Shown piece after piece: positions 50,099 to 59,487 of a stretch of 64,000 nucleotides of DNA. The position numbers were made by a program, and so were the translations under genes. Source of the stretch: Bacteroidia bacterium (lineage in GTDB: Bacteria > Bacteroidota > Bacteroidia > Flavobacteriales > Flavobacteriaceae); assembly GCA_030430385.1 (NCBI GenBank), contig JAUIFO010000008.1, positions 54,126 to 118,125 on the forward strand, in the 5' to 3' direction. The notes under the pieces are model-generated. The model was not told the origin of the DNA. It saw nothing but the letters and a program-made list of their open reading frames with translations, and searched no databases. Each line of letters starts with the position of its first letter. The stretch's first letter is position 1.

Positions 50099-50146
50099 TA
50101 ATTTTAGACTAATTTTATAAAACAGCGCAATTAAAACGTTAAAGCA

Positions 50147-50689
50147 ATGGGAATAGATTTAGTATTATTTATAGTGGCCATTTTATTTGGAATTTTCATC
50201 TATTGGAGAGAATCTAATAGTAATAAAGTATATCGTTTCTTCAATAAAATGGTGAATAGTAAAGAATTGCAGATGAAACCAGATAACAAAAAAGGCTTCA
50301 TCTACTTACAATCGTTTATCCCAAGATTGTTGTTTGTTGTGTTTGTGTTTCTGGTGGCAGCTTTGGTTGTACAATTTCTAACGCCTATTGAAATTTTTAG
50401 TAATTACAACGCTATTTCTGCATTGGCTTCAGTAACTGTTGGAACTCTTATAGGAACTTATATTGCTAATTTCATTATCAAATCAGGTAAAGTCATTGAA
50501 GAACAAAGTTCAACGATTGAAGATAAATTTGAAGAAGTGGTTGAAAAAGGAAAAGATTTTATCGAAGACCTTAAATCTAAAGATCGCGATACACACGAAG
50601 CGGTTCAAGATAACACTGAAACCACTCCTGAAACTGATCCAAATAAAAAATCGGCTAGAGAACGTCTTAAAGATAAAGGCTTAATGTAA
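50147..50689 (+). CDS. Hypothetical membrane protein
   Basis: A 180-residue protein with three transmembrane helices (about 3-19, 58-80 and 88-110), then a charged cytoplasmic tail of about 60 residues that begins as a coiled coil (VIEEQSSTIEDKFEEVVEK) and ends in low-complexity Thr/Glu/Pro/Asp sequence. No family recognised. It lies 48 bases after the preceding gene in the cluster. Confidence 0.75.
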   Translation: MGIDLVLFIVAILFGIFIYWRESNSNKVYRFFNKMVNSKELQMKPDNKKGFIYLQSFIPRLLFVVFVFLVAALVVQFLTPIEIFSNYNAISALASVTVGTLIGTYIANFIIKSGKVIEEQSSTIEDKFEEVVEKGKDFIEDLKSKDRDTHEAVQDNTETTPETDPNKKSARERLKDKGLM

Positions 50690-50695
50690 ACTTTG

Positions 50696-50767
50696 TTGTC
50701 ATTCCGTATTTGATGCGGAATCTTCAAAAATTATTAATGGATTCTGTGCAACAACACAGAATGACAA
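50696..50767. repeat. 72-bp element of two opposed hairpins
   Basis: The ends are inverted copies TTGTCATTC (50696-50704) and GAATGACAA (50759-50767). The left half contains the hairpin ATTCCG/CGGAAT, the right half GGATTCTGTG...CACAGAAT. Both belong to the TGTCAT...GAATC class seen around the GIY-YIG gene, but no gene lies between them, so it looks like a non-autonomous version of that element. Confidence 0.75.
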
Positions 50768-50777
50768 AATTTGAAAC

Positions 50778-52478
50778 ATGATCAAATCATATTGGAATAA
50801 AGGTGCCAAACAAAAGACCATAACCATCATTCTGAGTTTAGTATTGCTCATCGCACTTTTTGTACTTCGCGATGATTATCAACCAGCTCTATTATTTGTT
50901 AGAAAATACATATTTGTAATCCTGCTCAGTATTATTGTACTGGTATTTGGTCTTAGAAGTTTTAGGAAATCTGCAAGCACAGGAAAGCGTTTAGGAATTT
51001 TAGGATTGCTTTTAGTATTCTTCGGAATTCTATACGTTTTGGGTTGGTATAAGGAGACGAAATTATACGATTATATGAAAACCTATAATGTTTTCAATGA
51101 TTTGAACAAAGTTGAGATCAACGATCTACCCTTAACCCAAAATGAGCGTATTCAACCGCTTCGAAACATTTTTTCAATGGCTAATGAAAGCGTTGGTGAA
51201 ACTAAGGATGTGTCGCTTCCTCATTTGGTTCGTGTTGATGATGAGAACAAATGGACTATGGCTATACAGCCTTCCGAAAAATACGTTATGCAGCGTATAA
51301 GTGATAATACAGAAGAAGTATTTTCGGTATCCAGCACCACACCATTTCCTCGTTTTTCAGCCGAAAATAGAATTCCTGTAACCTTTTCAATTGGCGAAAC
51401 CTTAAAGTTTAGTAGAAACACCTACAATGCGGTTGTACAACGCTTTAATCCCTGGATGCTGGTCAACTATGAGCCTAGTGATACCTTTTATATGAAAGAT
51501 GATGATGGAAATTGGGTTCAGGTTGTGAGTTTGATTAAATGGAAAGGCTTCTTTTTTCCTTATCCTACCTTTGGTGGTGTAATGGTTATCGAGAATGGTG
51601 AACACGATTTTAATGATTATCTAGAGCGTATTCTTATAGGAAAGGGAACATATATTGCTCCTGACGAGATGAAGAACTATCCTTATTTAACTCGACAAAA
51701 CACCTTAGCAGAAAAGGTATCCAGATTGCAAGCAGAGTCTTTAAAGTTTCTAGGTGGATTTAGTGATCCTTTACCATGGAATATGGAAACTGCTGTCAAA
51801 ATTCCTGAAATGCCTGAAGACCAAAACCAACAACCTTATGTTACCGATTTTGATTTTTCAGGATCTGAAAGCGATGCGTATACAGGTTTATATCATTGGT
51901 TTGGTTTAGAACCAGTAGGTGAAGAACGTACAAGTTTGACCTTTAGTGTTTTTGTTCCAGCAGATGGCACAAACAAATTGTATTACTATGATCATGCTGC
52001 AAAAAAACAAGGCTATGCTGGTGTTTCAGCAATGCCTCTGAAAATGATAGAGTCTAGAAAAGAATTTGATTGGGATGCTAACAAACCTGTTGAATTTAGA
52101 CCATACATTAAAGATATCGCTGGTCGTAAGCGTTTATTCTTCTTAGGAACGGTTTCTGCCAAAAATGAAGAAGGTCAATTTGATGGATCGGCAACTCCAG
52201 ATTTAGCGTTAATAGATAGTGAATATCGTGATGTTACTTGGATTGATGTAAAACATCCTAGTACTTGGAATAAAACAGTTTACGATCAACTAGGTGAAGC
52301 TTGGAGAGCTAGTGAAGGTATTGGCTATTATTTTCAAGAAACGATTGTTGATGAAGATTTAATCATTCAGAAGGCAGTTGATTCTATTCTTGCAATTCCT
52401 AAAGTTGATGATAATGCAGAGCAGATTGAAGCTCTTCAGCGTAAATTGGATTCATTGAAAGCCCTTCAAGATAATTAA
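50778..52478 (+). CDS. Hypothetical membrane-anchored protein
   Basis: A 566-residue protein with three N-terminal transmembrane helices (about 14-30, 40-58 and 70-92) and a large extracytoplasmic domain of about 450 residues, beta-rich (FSIGETLKFSRNTYNAVVQRFNPWML, VFVPADGTNKLYYYDHAAKK), ending in a short coiled coil (IEALQRKLDSLKALQ). I recognise no family. It precedes the SulP gene by 30 bases and follows the small membrane protein across the 72-bp hairpin element. Confidence 0.75.
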   Translation: MIKSYWNKGAKQKTITIILSLVLLIALFVLRDDYQPALLFVRKYIFVILLSIIVLVFGLRSFRKSASTGKRLGILGLLLVFFGILYVLGWYKETKLYDYMKTYNVFNDLNKVEINDLPLTQNERIQPLRNIFSMANESVGETKDVSLPHLVRVDDENKWTMAIQPSEKYVMQRISDNTEEVFSVSSTTPFPRFSAENRIPVTFSIGETLKFSRNTYNAVVQRFNPWMLVNYEPSDTFYMKDDDGNWVQVVSLIKWKGFFFPYPTFGGVMVIENGEHDFNDYLERILIGKGTYIAPDEMKNYPYLTRQNTLAEKVSRLQAESLKFLGGFSDPLPWNMETAVKIPEMPEDQNQQPYVTDFDFSGSESDAYTGLYHWFGLEPVGEERTSLTFSVFVPADGTNKLYYYDHAAKKQGYAGVSAMPLKMIESRKEFDWDANKPVEFRPYIKDIAGRKRLFFLGTVSAKNEEGQFDGSATPDLALIDSEYRDVTWIDVKHPSTWNKTVYDQLGEAWRASEGIGYYFQETIVDEDLIIQKAVDSILAIPKVDDNAEQIEALQRKLDSLKALQDN

Positions 52479-52508
52479 TTATTAATCTGAAAATATTACA
52501 GACGAATT

Positions 52509-54164
52509 ATGATTTCAAAATATTATGATGTAAAATATTTAAAAGGAGATTTGACAGGAGGCTTGGTCGCTGGAGTTGTTGCCTTACCATTAGCTTTAGC
52601 TTTTGGTGTGCAATCTGGTTTAGGTGCTATTGCTGGTTTATATGGTGCCATTGCTGTTGGGATTTTTGCTGCGATTTTTGGTGGAACTGCCACGCAAGCT
52701 AGTGGACCAACTGGACCAATGACTGTTGTGTCTGCTGCACTTGTTGCTTCTGCTATTGAAATGACAGGTAGTTTAGATAATGCCATGGGTATTATCATTC
52801 TTACCTTTCTTATTGGTGGTTTATTACAGATTATTTTTGGCTTTTTAAATATTGCTAGTTACATCAAATATTTTCCTTATCCTGTAGTTTCTGGTTTTAT
52901 GAGTGGTGTCGGACTTATCATTATCATATTACAGATATTTCCTTTTGCTGGATTGTCGTCGGCTAAGTCTACTTGGTTGGTCATGCAAGATTTACCGAGA
53001 TTATTTACCGAGTTTAATTGGCAAGCTTTGGCACTTGGTGGACTAACAGTCGCAATTTATTATCTGTTTCCACTTATTACTAAAGTGATTCCTAGTGCTT
53101 TGGTCGCGTTGGTTGTTGCCTCTGTTACAAGCTATTTTTTACAATGGGATGTTCCAATTATTGGAGAAATTCCGTCAGGATTGCCTGAATTAAAAGTAGA
53201 TGGACTCTTCTCTGTGAGTCCTGATGCCTATTTCTTAATCGGAGAATATGCTTTGGTTTTGGCTGTCTTGGGATCTATTGATTCGCTACTGACATCTGTG
53301 ATTGCTGATAATATGACAAAAACCAAGCACAATAGTAATCGTGAGCTAATTGGTCAAGGTATTGGAAATACGATTGCTGCTATTTTTGGTGGTATTCCTG
53401 GTGCTGGTGCTACAAAAGGAACGGTTGTTAATATTAATTCTGGTGGAAGAACGCGTGTCTCAGGAACTGTTCACGGTTTGTTCCTATTAGCTGTATTATT
53501 AGGCTTAGGAACTCTTGCGGCTTATATTCCTTTATCTGTACTAGCAGGTTTGTTGATTCCTATCGGATTTAAGATCATTGATACCAAAGGGTTGAAACAT
53601 CTATTAGTGGTTCCAAGAGCTGACGCAGTGGTTTTAATCTTGGTGCTTCTCATTACTACATTTGGAAGTTTAATTCAAGCTGTTGGAATCGGACTATTAC
53701 TAGCATCGTTACTATTTATGAAGCAAGCTAGCGATATTGGTGAGCAAGGTATGGAAGTTGGAACCCTTGCTGGTTTTGATGGTGAAAAACCTTGGCAAGA
53801 TGAAATTGAATTTTACAATACTTACAAAGACCAAGTGTATATCAAGCATTTGTATGGTCCATTGTTTTTTGGTTTCACCTCTCATTTTCAAAATGAAATT
53901 AAAAATATACCTGCTGAAGTTAAAGCATTGATCATTAGGATGGATCGCGTACCTTATATTGATCAATCTGGACTTTATGCGCTTGAAAATGCGGTCACCG
54001 ACTTAGAAGATAAAGGTGTAATGGTGGTTTTAACAGGATTGCAAGAGCAGCCTCACGATAAATTAGAATCTATTGATATTATTCCTGATCTTATTCCAGA
54101 AGAAGAAAATTTCAAAACTATTAATGAGGCTTTCGATTATTTAAAGACGAAGTTTAAGCTTTAA
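52509..54164 (+). CDS. SulP family anion transporter with STAS domain
   Basis: A 551-residue inner-membrane transporter of the SulP/SLC26 family: about 12-14 helices, the typical start YLKGDLTGGLVAGVVALPLALAFG, the motif GTATQASGPTGPMTVV, and a C-terminal STAS domain (about 440-551; IIRMDRVPYIDQSGLYALENA). It could carry sulfate, bicarbonate or another anion; the sequence does not decide. Last gene of the co-directional cluster. Confidence 0.92.
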   Translation: MISKYYDVKYLKGDLTGGLVAGVVALPLALAFGVQSGLGAIAGLYGAIAVGIFAAIFGGTATQASGPTGPMTVVSAALVASAIEMTGSLDNAMGIIILTFLIGGLLQIIFGFLNIASYIKYFPYPVVSGFMSGVGLIIIILQIFPFAGLSSAKSTWLVMQDLPRLFTEFNWQALALGGLTVAIYYLFPLITKVIPSALVALVVASVTSYFLQWDVPIIGEIPSGLPELKVDGLFSVSPDAYFLIGEYALVLAVLGSIDSLLTSVIADNMTKTKHNSNRELIGQGIGNTIAAIFGGIPGAGATKGTVVNINSGGRTRVSGTVHGLFLLAVLLGLGTLAAYIPLSVLAGLLIPIGFKIIDTKGLKHLLVVPRADAVVLILVLLITTFGSLIQAVGIGLLLASLLFMKQASDIGEQGMEVGTLAGFDGEKPWQDEIEFYNTYKDQVYIKHLYGPLFFGFTSHFQNEIKNIPAEVKALIIRMDRVPYIDQSGLYALENAVTDLEDKGVMVVLTGLQEQPHDKLESIDIIPDLIPEEENFKTINEAFDYLKTKFKL

Positions 54165-54171
54165 AATACCA

Positions 54172-54645
54172 TTAGAATCGTAATTCCATTTTAATGTCAC
54201 TTCGCTTATAAGGCGAATTTGACTCAAGTTCTAATTCAATAAAGCCATATTTCTTATAGATGTAAATCGCGTTTTCTAATTTACGTGCAGAGTAGAGCAT
54301 GAGTGCTTTTAATTCATTCTCTTTAGCAAATGTTATACAATGTTCTAAAAGTTGCTGTCCTATTTTTTGACCTCTAACTTCTGGCAATACAGCCATTTTT
54401 GTCAACTCTAAAACCTTTGGATCTTGTGTAGGCATTAAAGCTACTGTACCAAGAATTTCATGTTGCGCATTTCTCACAAAGAAAATATGTCCTCCTTTAT
54501 TTATGATATAAAGGTCAGGTTTGCTCAGAACTTCTTCATCAAAAGGTTCTACATAAAAATAAGTTTGTAACCACTCTATATTAAGATCATAGAAAGCTTT
54601 GGCATATTGAGTTTTAAATGGAATGATTTCAAATGCTTGTTTCAT
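54172..54645 (-). CDS. GNAT N-acetyltransferase
   Basis: A 157-residue acetyltransferase with the acetyl-CoA pocket KMAVLPEVRGQKIGQQLLEHC and the following LYSARKLENAIYIYKKYGF. Substrate unknown. It overlaps the end of hutG by 17 bases (54629-54645), so it is translated from the same mRNA as hutG. Confidence 0.9.
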   Translation of the reverse strand: MKQAFEIIPFKTQYAKAFYDLNIEWLQTYFYVEPFDEEVLSKPDLYIINKGGHIFFVRNAQHEILGTVALMPTQDPKVLELTKMAVLPEVRGQKIGQQLLEHCITFAKENELKALMLYSARKLENAIYIYKKYGFIELELESNSPYKRSDIKMELRF

Positions 54646-55660
54646 GAGCCCTTATAAAATCTGAAATGAAATAGGAGATAAGCTTTCCAACTTGAGATGC
54701 TTCGTTAGTTGTTGGTGCAGCTTCACAAATATGTAAGTAACAGACCGTATTTTGACTTCCAAAATGATGTATGAATTGACGAGCTTCATTCACAGAAAAA
54801 CCACTTGGTGTCATCGCACTACTAGGCACATTTTGAATGGCGTCGCAATCAATTTCCAATCCGAAATGATGATCAGCAACATGGTCTGAAGCTCGTTGTA
54901 TTTCTTTATTAAATTTTGAGGTTTTCTTAATGGCAATATCTTCAAAGGTATTGTACTTGACCGTTTTAATTTTATTTAAAGTTTTGAATATACGCTCTGA
55001 AGTGTAATTTTCATGCAATCCAAATACAAAGTAGTTTTTTAGAAATCCTTCAGCATAAGCATAGCTAAACCCGTTGCCACTGTGGCGACCTTCCTCAGCT
55101 CTAAAGTCGTGATGCGCATCAAAATTCACAGCATTTACTGGTGTATTGAGGGCAAGTGCGCTTCCTTTGAGATTTCCGTATGCATTATTATGACCACCAC
55201 CAATTATAATTGGAATCTTTCCTGCACTAACAATTTGAGATACTAAATATGAAACTGAGGCATCAATTTCTGAAACCAATTTTCGAGCTTTTGAGATATC
55301 CTTCTTCTTAGATTGCTCTAATTTTTGCAGCTTTTTTTGATAAGATTCAAAATCTAAACAGCCTAAAACCAATACTTTTTTGGCGTGTGTGTAACGATTG
55401 CTTTGAAGATTTAACAAAACTTTAATGCAAGCATCCCAAGCCTCAGAAGTCCCAGTATTACCGAGATTAGCAAACACGCCTACATCTTCTTTTATTCCAA
55501 AAACTACATAGCGAACATCTAATTTTGATAATTGCTCGTATATAGAATTGAAGCTAGGAAGTAACTGTACATGTTCTCCAAATTTGGTTTCTTTAGAACG
55601 TTTATTCAGATTTGAATTTAAATCTGATGTTGTAAAAAGTTTTAAATGTTCCATGAACAA
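54629..55660 (-). CDS. hutG: Formimidoylglutamase (arginase family)
   Basis: Hydrolyses N-formimino-glutamate to glutamate and formamide, the last step of one histidine degradation route. The 343-residue ureohydrolase has the manganese ligands in IIGGGHNNAYG, FDAHHDFR and EIDCDAI, and the helix SGFSVNEARQF. It is one gene away from hutI, on the same strand; hutH and hutU are not in the window. Among ureohydrolases, agmatinase or arginase would be alternatives, but the hutI neighbour favours HutG. Confidence 0.88.
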   Translation of the reverse strand: MFMEHLKLFTTSDLNSNLNKRSKETKFGEHVQLLPSFNSIYEQLSKLDVRYVVFGIKEDVGVFANLGNTGTSEAWDACIKVLLNLQSNRYTHAKKVLVLGCLDFESYQKKLQKLEQSKKKDISKARKLVSEIDASVSYLVSQIVSAGKIPIIIGGGHNNAYGNLKGSALALNTPVNAVNFDAHHDFRAEEGRHSGNGFSYAYAEGFLKNYFVFGLHENYTSERIFKTLNKIKTVKYNTFEDIAIKKTSKFNKEIQRASDHVADHHFGLEIDCDAIQNVPSSAMTPSGFSVNEARQFIHHFGSQNTVCYLHICEAAPTTNEASQVGKLISYFISDFIRAHETSI

Positions 55661-55765
55661 AATTGATTAATTTTGGTGAATTAAAAGTACAGTTTTTTAT
55701 CTTCAGCTTTAAACAAAAAGAAAAGAATTAACGTTTTTACACTAATAAAAAAACACAATTTAATT

Positions 55766-56647
55766 ATGGAAAATTCAAATAGTAAGAGTGTTGGATTAAA
55801 AATTGCCTTAGGAATTCTATTGGCATTGTTTTTAGGAACAGGATTTTACACTTCTAAACTTTACAAAGAGAAAAAAGAAAACGAAGCAACACTTACTAAA
55901 GAAAAAGAACAAGTTATGGCCGACTTGAGTTCTATGGCGAAGCAATATGATATTGTAATTCAAGAGAACGAAGTGACCAATCAAAATTTAGTTGAAGCTA
56001 GAGAGCGTATTCAAGGCTTAATGGATTCTTTAAAAATTTCTCAAAACAGTGTGAATAGTTTATGGAGATATAAGAAGAAATTCTTAGCACTGCAGGAAGA
56101 AATGGATGTTTTACTTACTGAAAATGATAAACTTAAAGTTGAGAATGAACTCTTAGCCACTACCTTAGATAGTACTAATATTCAATTAGCTGAGCGTGCT
56201 GTATTTACAGATTCATTATTAGTACAAAACACACAATTATCTGAAGTGGTTGAAAATGCTGCAGTATTACAGACTGTCGGACTGAAAGGGTTTGGTGTTA
56301 TTGAGCGTAGTTCTGGGAAGCTTATTCCAACAGAACGTGCGAGACGCAGTGATAAAATTAGAGTGTGTTTTACTGTAGCAAGAAATGCTTTAGTTGGTGC
56401 TGGAGATAAAGAATTGTATGTTCAGGTATTAGATCCATTAAACAATGTATTAGGTGCTAATGAACAGATTCAATTTGATGAAACTGTTTTGAATTACAGT
56501 ATGATAAGTAAGTTTAATTACGAAAATAAAAACCTAGATATCTGCGAATTCGTCGAGCCATTCGAAGACTTTGTAGAAGGACGATACATTATTAACGTTT
56601 TTAATGAAAGAGAGTTGATCTCAACATCTGAGTTTAACTTGAAATAA
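55766..56647 (+). CDS. Membrane-anchored coiled-coil protein
   Basis: A 293-residue protein with one N-terminal transmembrane helix (about 10-30), a coiled coil (about 32-165) and a C-terminal beta domain of about 125 residues (RSDKIRVCFTVARNALVGAGDKELYVQVLDP). Homologues in flavobacteria are sometimes labelled ParA-like, but there is no P-loop here, so that name is not supported. Function unknown. It lies between hutG and hutI on the opposite strand. Confidence 0.8.
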   Translation: MENSNSKSVGLKIALGILLALFLGTGFYTSKLYKEKKENEATLTKEKEQVMADLSSMAKQYDIVIQENEVTNQNLVEARERIQGLMDSLKISQNSVNSLWRYKKKFLALQEEMDVLLTENDKLKVENELLATTLDSTNIQLAERAVFTDSLLVQNTQLSEVVENAAVLQTVGLKGFGVIERSSGKLIPTERARRSDKIRVCFTVARNALVGAGDKELYVQVLDPLNNVLGANEQIQFDETVLNYSMISKFNYENKNLDICEFVEPFEDFVEGRYIINVFNERELISTSEFNLK

Positions 56648-56673
56648 TGATTGATTGATTTTTAAAATTGGAG

Positions 56674-56701
56674 AACCCAAAGGTGAAAGCCTTTGGGTTT
56701 C
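56674..56701. terminator. Terminator between the coiled-coil gene and hutI
   Basis: AACCCAAAGG (56674-56683) pairs with CCTTTGGGTT (56690-56699) around TGAAAG, followed on the plus strand by a T-rich stretch. Serves the plus-strand gene mainly. Confidence 0.75.
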
Positions 56702-56702
56702 T

Positions 56703-57941
56703 TTATTCAAATGTTCTGCCATTTATAATGACAGTATCGATATGGTTTTCTCCAAAAGCATAAGTTAAATATGCATAACTAGGAATTGGTTTTGTAATGA
56801 TAACATTGGCTTTCTTTCCACGACAAATACTACCATACATATTTGAAATATTCATAGCGTAAGCACCATTTATCGTAGCTGCGTTAATAGCTTCTTCAGG
56901 TGTCATTTTCATTTTAATACATGCTGCAGAAACTACAAAATTCATGTTCCCACTTGGCGTTGATCCTGGATTGTAATCTGTAGCAAGTGCTAAAGGTAAA
57001 CCAGCATCAATAAGAGTTCTGGCTGGCGTATAAGGAATGCCTAAAAAGTAAGAGCAACCTGGTAATGCTACAGGCATAGTTTCAGAGGATTTGAGCGCTT
57101 CAATGTCTTCAGGATTCATTTCTTCAAGATGATCTACTGAAATAGCATTAAACTCGGTACCTAAAGCAACTCCTCCAAAAGCATTGAATTGGTTAACATG
57201 TATTTTGGGTTTTAATCCGTTTTGTGTTCCAGCTTCTAAAACGCGTCTAGTGTCTTCTAAATCAAAATAACCTTTTTCGCAAAATACATCGATGTAAGTG
57301 GCTAAGCGTTCTTTGGTAACCGCAGGAATCATCTCATTAACAATAAGATCTATAAATTCGGTTTTTTTGTTTTTATAAGCCTTTGGAAGGGCATGTGCTG
57401 CTAATAAGGTTGGCTTGACCTTAACTGGAAAATCTTGTTTTAATCGTTTTATTACACGAAGCATTTTCAATTCTGCTTCAACAGTAAGTCCGTAACCTGA
57501 CTTAATTTCAATAGCTCCAGTACCTAGCCTGATAACAGTGTTTAATCGTTCAACTGCTTGCTTATATAATTCTTCTTCTGAAGTATTTTGCAATGTTTCA
57601 GCAGAGTTTAAAATACCACCACCACGATTAGCGATATCTTCATAGGACAAACCATTAATTCTGTCTACAAATTCTTGAACCCGATTGCCAGCATAGACCA
57701 AATGTGTATGAGAATCACACCAAGCTGGAAGTACTATTTTACCTGTAGCATCTATGGTTTCTTCAGCTTCAATACCATCAACATCATTCATACTTCCATA
57801 TTCAACAATAGTATCGTGTTCAATGTATAAATAGGCGTTTTTAAGCACAGGCAAATCCTTCATGTCTTTGCCTTTAACGATTGTTACATTATGTTCTCTA
57901 ACTTGAACAAGTTCTTTGATGTTGGTTATTAATATTGACAT
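56703..57941 (-). CDS. hutI: Imidazolonepropionase
   Basis: Hydrolyses 4-imidazolone-5-propionate to N-formimino-glutamate, the substrate of HutG. The 412-residue amidohydrolase has the metal motif WCDSHTHLVYAGNR, the substrate loop YEDIANRGGGILNS, histidine in AAHALPKAY, HVNQFNAFGG, and aspartate in ATDYNPGS. Full length. It is preceded on the same strand by a terminator, so it is transcribed separately from the VCBS gene. Confidence 0.96.
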   Translation of the reverse strand: MSILITNIKELVQVREHNVTIVKGKDMKDLPVLKNAYLYIEHDTIVEYGSMNDVDGIEAEETIDATGKIVLPAWCDSHTHLVYAGNRVQEFVDRINGLSYEDIANRGGGILNSAETLQNTSEEELYKQAVERLNTVIRLGTGAIEIKSGYGLTVEAELKMLRVIKRLKQDFPVKVKPTLLAAHALPKAYKNKKTEFIDLIVNEMIPAVTKERLATYIDVFCEKGYFDLEDTRRVLEAGTQNGLKPKIHVNQFNAFGGVALGTEFNAISVDHLEEMNPEDIEALKSSETMPVALPGCSYFLGIPYTPARTLIDAGLPLALATDYNPGSTPSGNMNFVVSAACIKMKMTPEEAINAATINGAYAMNISNMYGSICRGKKANVIITKPIPSYAYLTYAFGENHIDTVIINGRTFE

Positions 57942-57971
57942 AAGAATAAGTTGAGTTTAAATTTAATAAAT

Positions 57972-57999
57972 AAAAAGCGCCAGCAAAATGCTAGCGCGA
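57972..57999 (-). terminator. Terminator after the VCBS gene (minus strand)
   Basis: On the minus strand GCGC-TAGC and GCT-GGCGC pair around ATTTT and are followed by a T-run. It separates the VCBS gene from hutI. Confidence 0.75.
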
Positions 58000-58023
58000 T
58001 ATCTTTTTATAAATTATTTAGAA

Positions 58024-59457
58024 CTATCGTTTTAAAAACTTAAACGTAGTGTCTGAATTTTCAAAGGTTATAATGTAGAGTCCGTTTTGAAAACTTGAAA
58101 CATCAATATTAGCAGATGATTGAATAGTTTGACTGAATAATTGTTTCCCAACAACATCAACAATAGAAATATGAATAGGAGCATTACTACCTGTTTCAAT
58201 GTTAAGGATATCTTTCACTGGATTAGGATAAATTTTTAAACCTTCAATGGTTTGTCCTTCAATTCCAAGCGTAAAAAGGTTGTTTGATAACCAATCCACA
58301 GTATCACTAAAATAACCAACTGTAGCGATGTCATTATCCATATCATCATCGTAATCGGCAATAGCGATATCTACAATTTGAAAATTATTATCAATAATTG
58401 TTGTTGGTGTGGCATCAGGACTAGCATTGCTATTTCCTTTAAACCAAATAATGGCATCATCCGCTGAACCAAAATCAGTAACAATAACGTCATTTAGATT
58501 GTCGCCATCAATATCCATAACTCTAGCTGCAGCAGGATTTGATATAATCGAAGCATCAGAAATTACGGTTGGAGTAGAAGTTCCATTTTTTATTTTATTA
58601 AACCAGATGACATCACCTGAGGTCACATCAGATGAAATTATGTCTAATTGTCCATCATTGTTCACATCTGCAAAAGAAATATCGAATAATCTTGTTGCAG
58701 AAGCGTCTACAGATTGAGTGTCTTTGATCCATGTTACAGCTGTAGAGCCACTTTCGATATATTGGTTATAGTAAATTTCGATACGCTGCGGCGCTGGAAA
58801 CTTAAAAATTCCAACGAGCACATCAAGATCTGTATCACCATCATAATCGGCTACATCAATGAAATAAGGCGTATCAACACCACCTGCATCAATTTGAATG
58901 GTTTGTTCTGGGCCAAAACCTCCTGAACCATCACCTTCATACCATACGGTTTTGAATTCACTAAAAGTTGGGACAATGATATCCATATCTCCATCCATAT
59001 TTATGTCGCCTGCTTTGACTTCTCCTGGAGCTAAAATTGAAGCATCTATTGAGGTCTCAGGTCCAAAACCACCAGCACCATCACTAAAGAAACAGACCAC
59101 TTTATTCTGATTTTGAGAAGAGATGATAATATCTTCACCATGTTGTCCATCCAAGTCAGCGACTTCTAGTCCGTCAATAAAGGTCAAGGTTGATGAAATT
59201 GTTGGCTGAATGGTAAAACTTCCTGTACCATCATTTTTGTACCATTTTACAAAGTCTAAAGAGCCACTAGCATCAAATGTTGCCATTACAAGGTCAACTA
59301 TTCCATCGCCATCTAAATCACCAGATTCAATTTCATAAGGCTCTTCTCCAGTGTTAGGGTCAATGTTCTCCAAAGGTGCAAATGTTGTTTGTCCAAAAGA
59401 AACAGAACAACACAATAAAATAAAGTAAAATTTGAGTAAAGTTGTTTTCATAAGCAT
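58024..59457 (-). CDS. VCBS/FG-GAP repeat protein with T9SS sorting domain
   Basis: A 477-residue secreted protein: signal peptide (about 1-22, ending VSFGQ), six or more FG-GAP/VCBS blades each with a calcium-loop motif such as DLDGDGIVDLVMA, DINMDGDMDIIV and DVNNDGQLDIIS (a beta-propeller), and a C-terminal type IX secretion sorting domain starting GLKIYPNPVKDILNIETG and ending TFKFLKR. It is exported through the Por/T9SS and probably surface attached. A second ATG two codons downstream is possible. It follows fumC by 30 bases. Confidence 0.9.
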   Translation of the reverse strand: MLMKTTLLKFYFILLCCSVSFGQTTFAPLENIDPNTGEEPYEIESGDLDGDGIVDLVMATFDASGSLDFVKWYKNDGTGSFTIQPTISSTLTFIDGLEVADLDGQHGEDIIISSQNQNKVVCFFSDGAGGFGPETSIDASILAPGEVKAGDINMDGDMDIIVPTFSEFKTVWYEGDGSGGFGPEQTIQIDAGGVDTPYFIDVADYDGDTDLDVLVGIFKFPAPQRIEIYYNQYIESGSTAVTWIKDTQSVDASATRLFDISFADVNNDGQLDIISSDVTSGDVIWFNKIKNGTSTPTVISDASIISNPAAARVMDIDGDNLNDVIVTDFGSADDAIIWFKGNSNASPDATPTTIIDNNFQIVDIAIADYDDDMDNDIATVGYFSDTVDWLSNNLFTLGIEGQTIEGLKIYPNPVKDILNIETGSNAPIHISIVDVVGKQLFSQTIQSSANIDVSSFQNGLYIITFENSDTTFKFLKR

Positions 59458-59487
59458 AGGTTGTTGATTTATATCAATATAGGAATT

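Noticed and set aside
50463..50684. Plus-strand frame of 73 codons inside the three-helix membrane protein gene
   Set aside because: A +1 shadow rich in Lys and Leu, a typical artefact of AT-rich coding sequence.
55766..56647. ParA-type partition ATPase
   Set aside because: No Walker A motif; the protein is a membrane-anchored coiled coil with a beta domain.
58409..59110. Several plus-strand frames opposite the VCBS gene
   Set aside because: They arise from the repetitive Asp-codon-rich blades read on the other strand.
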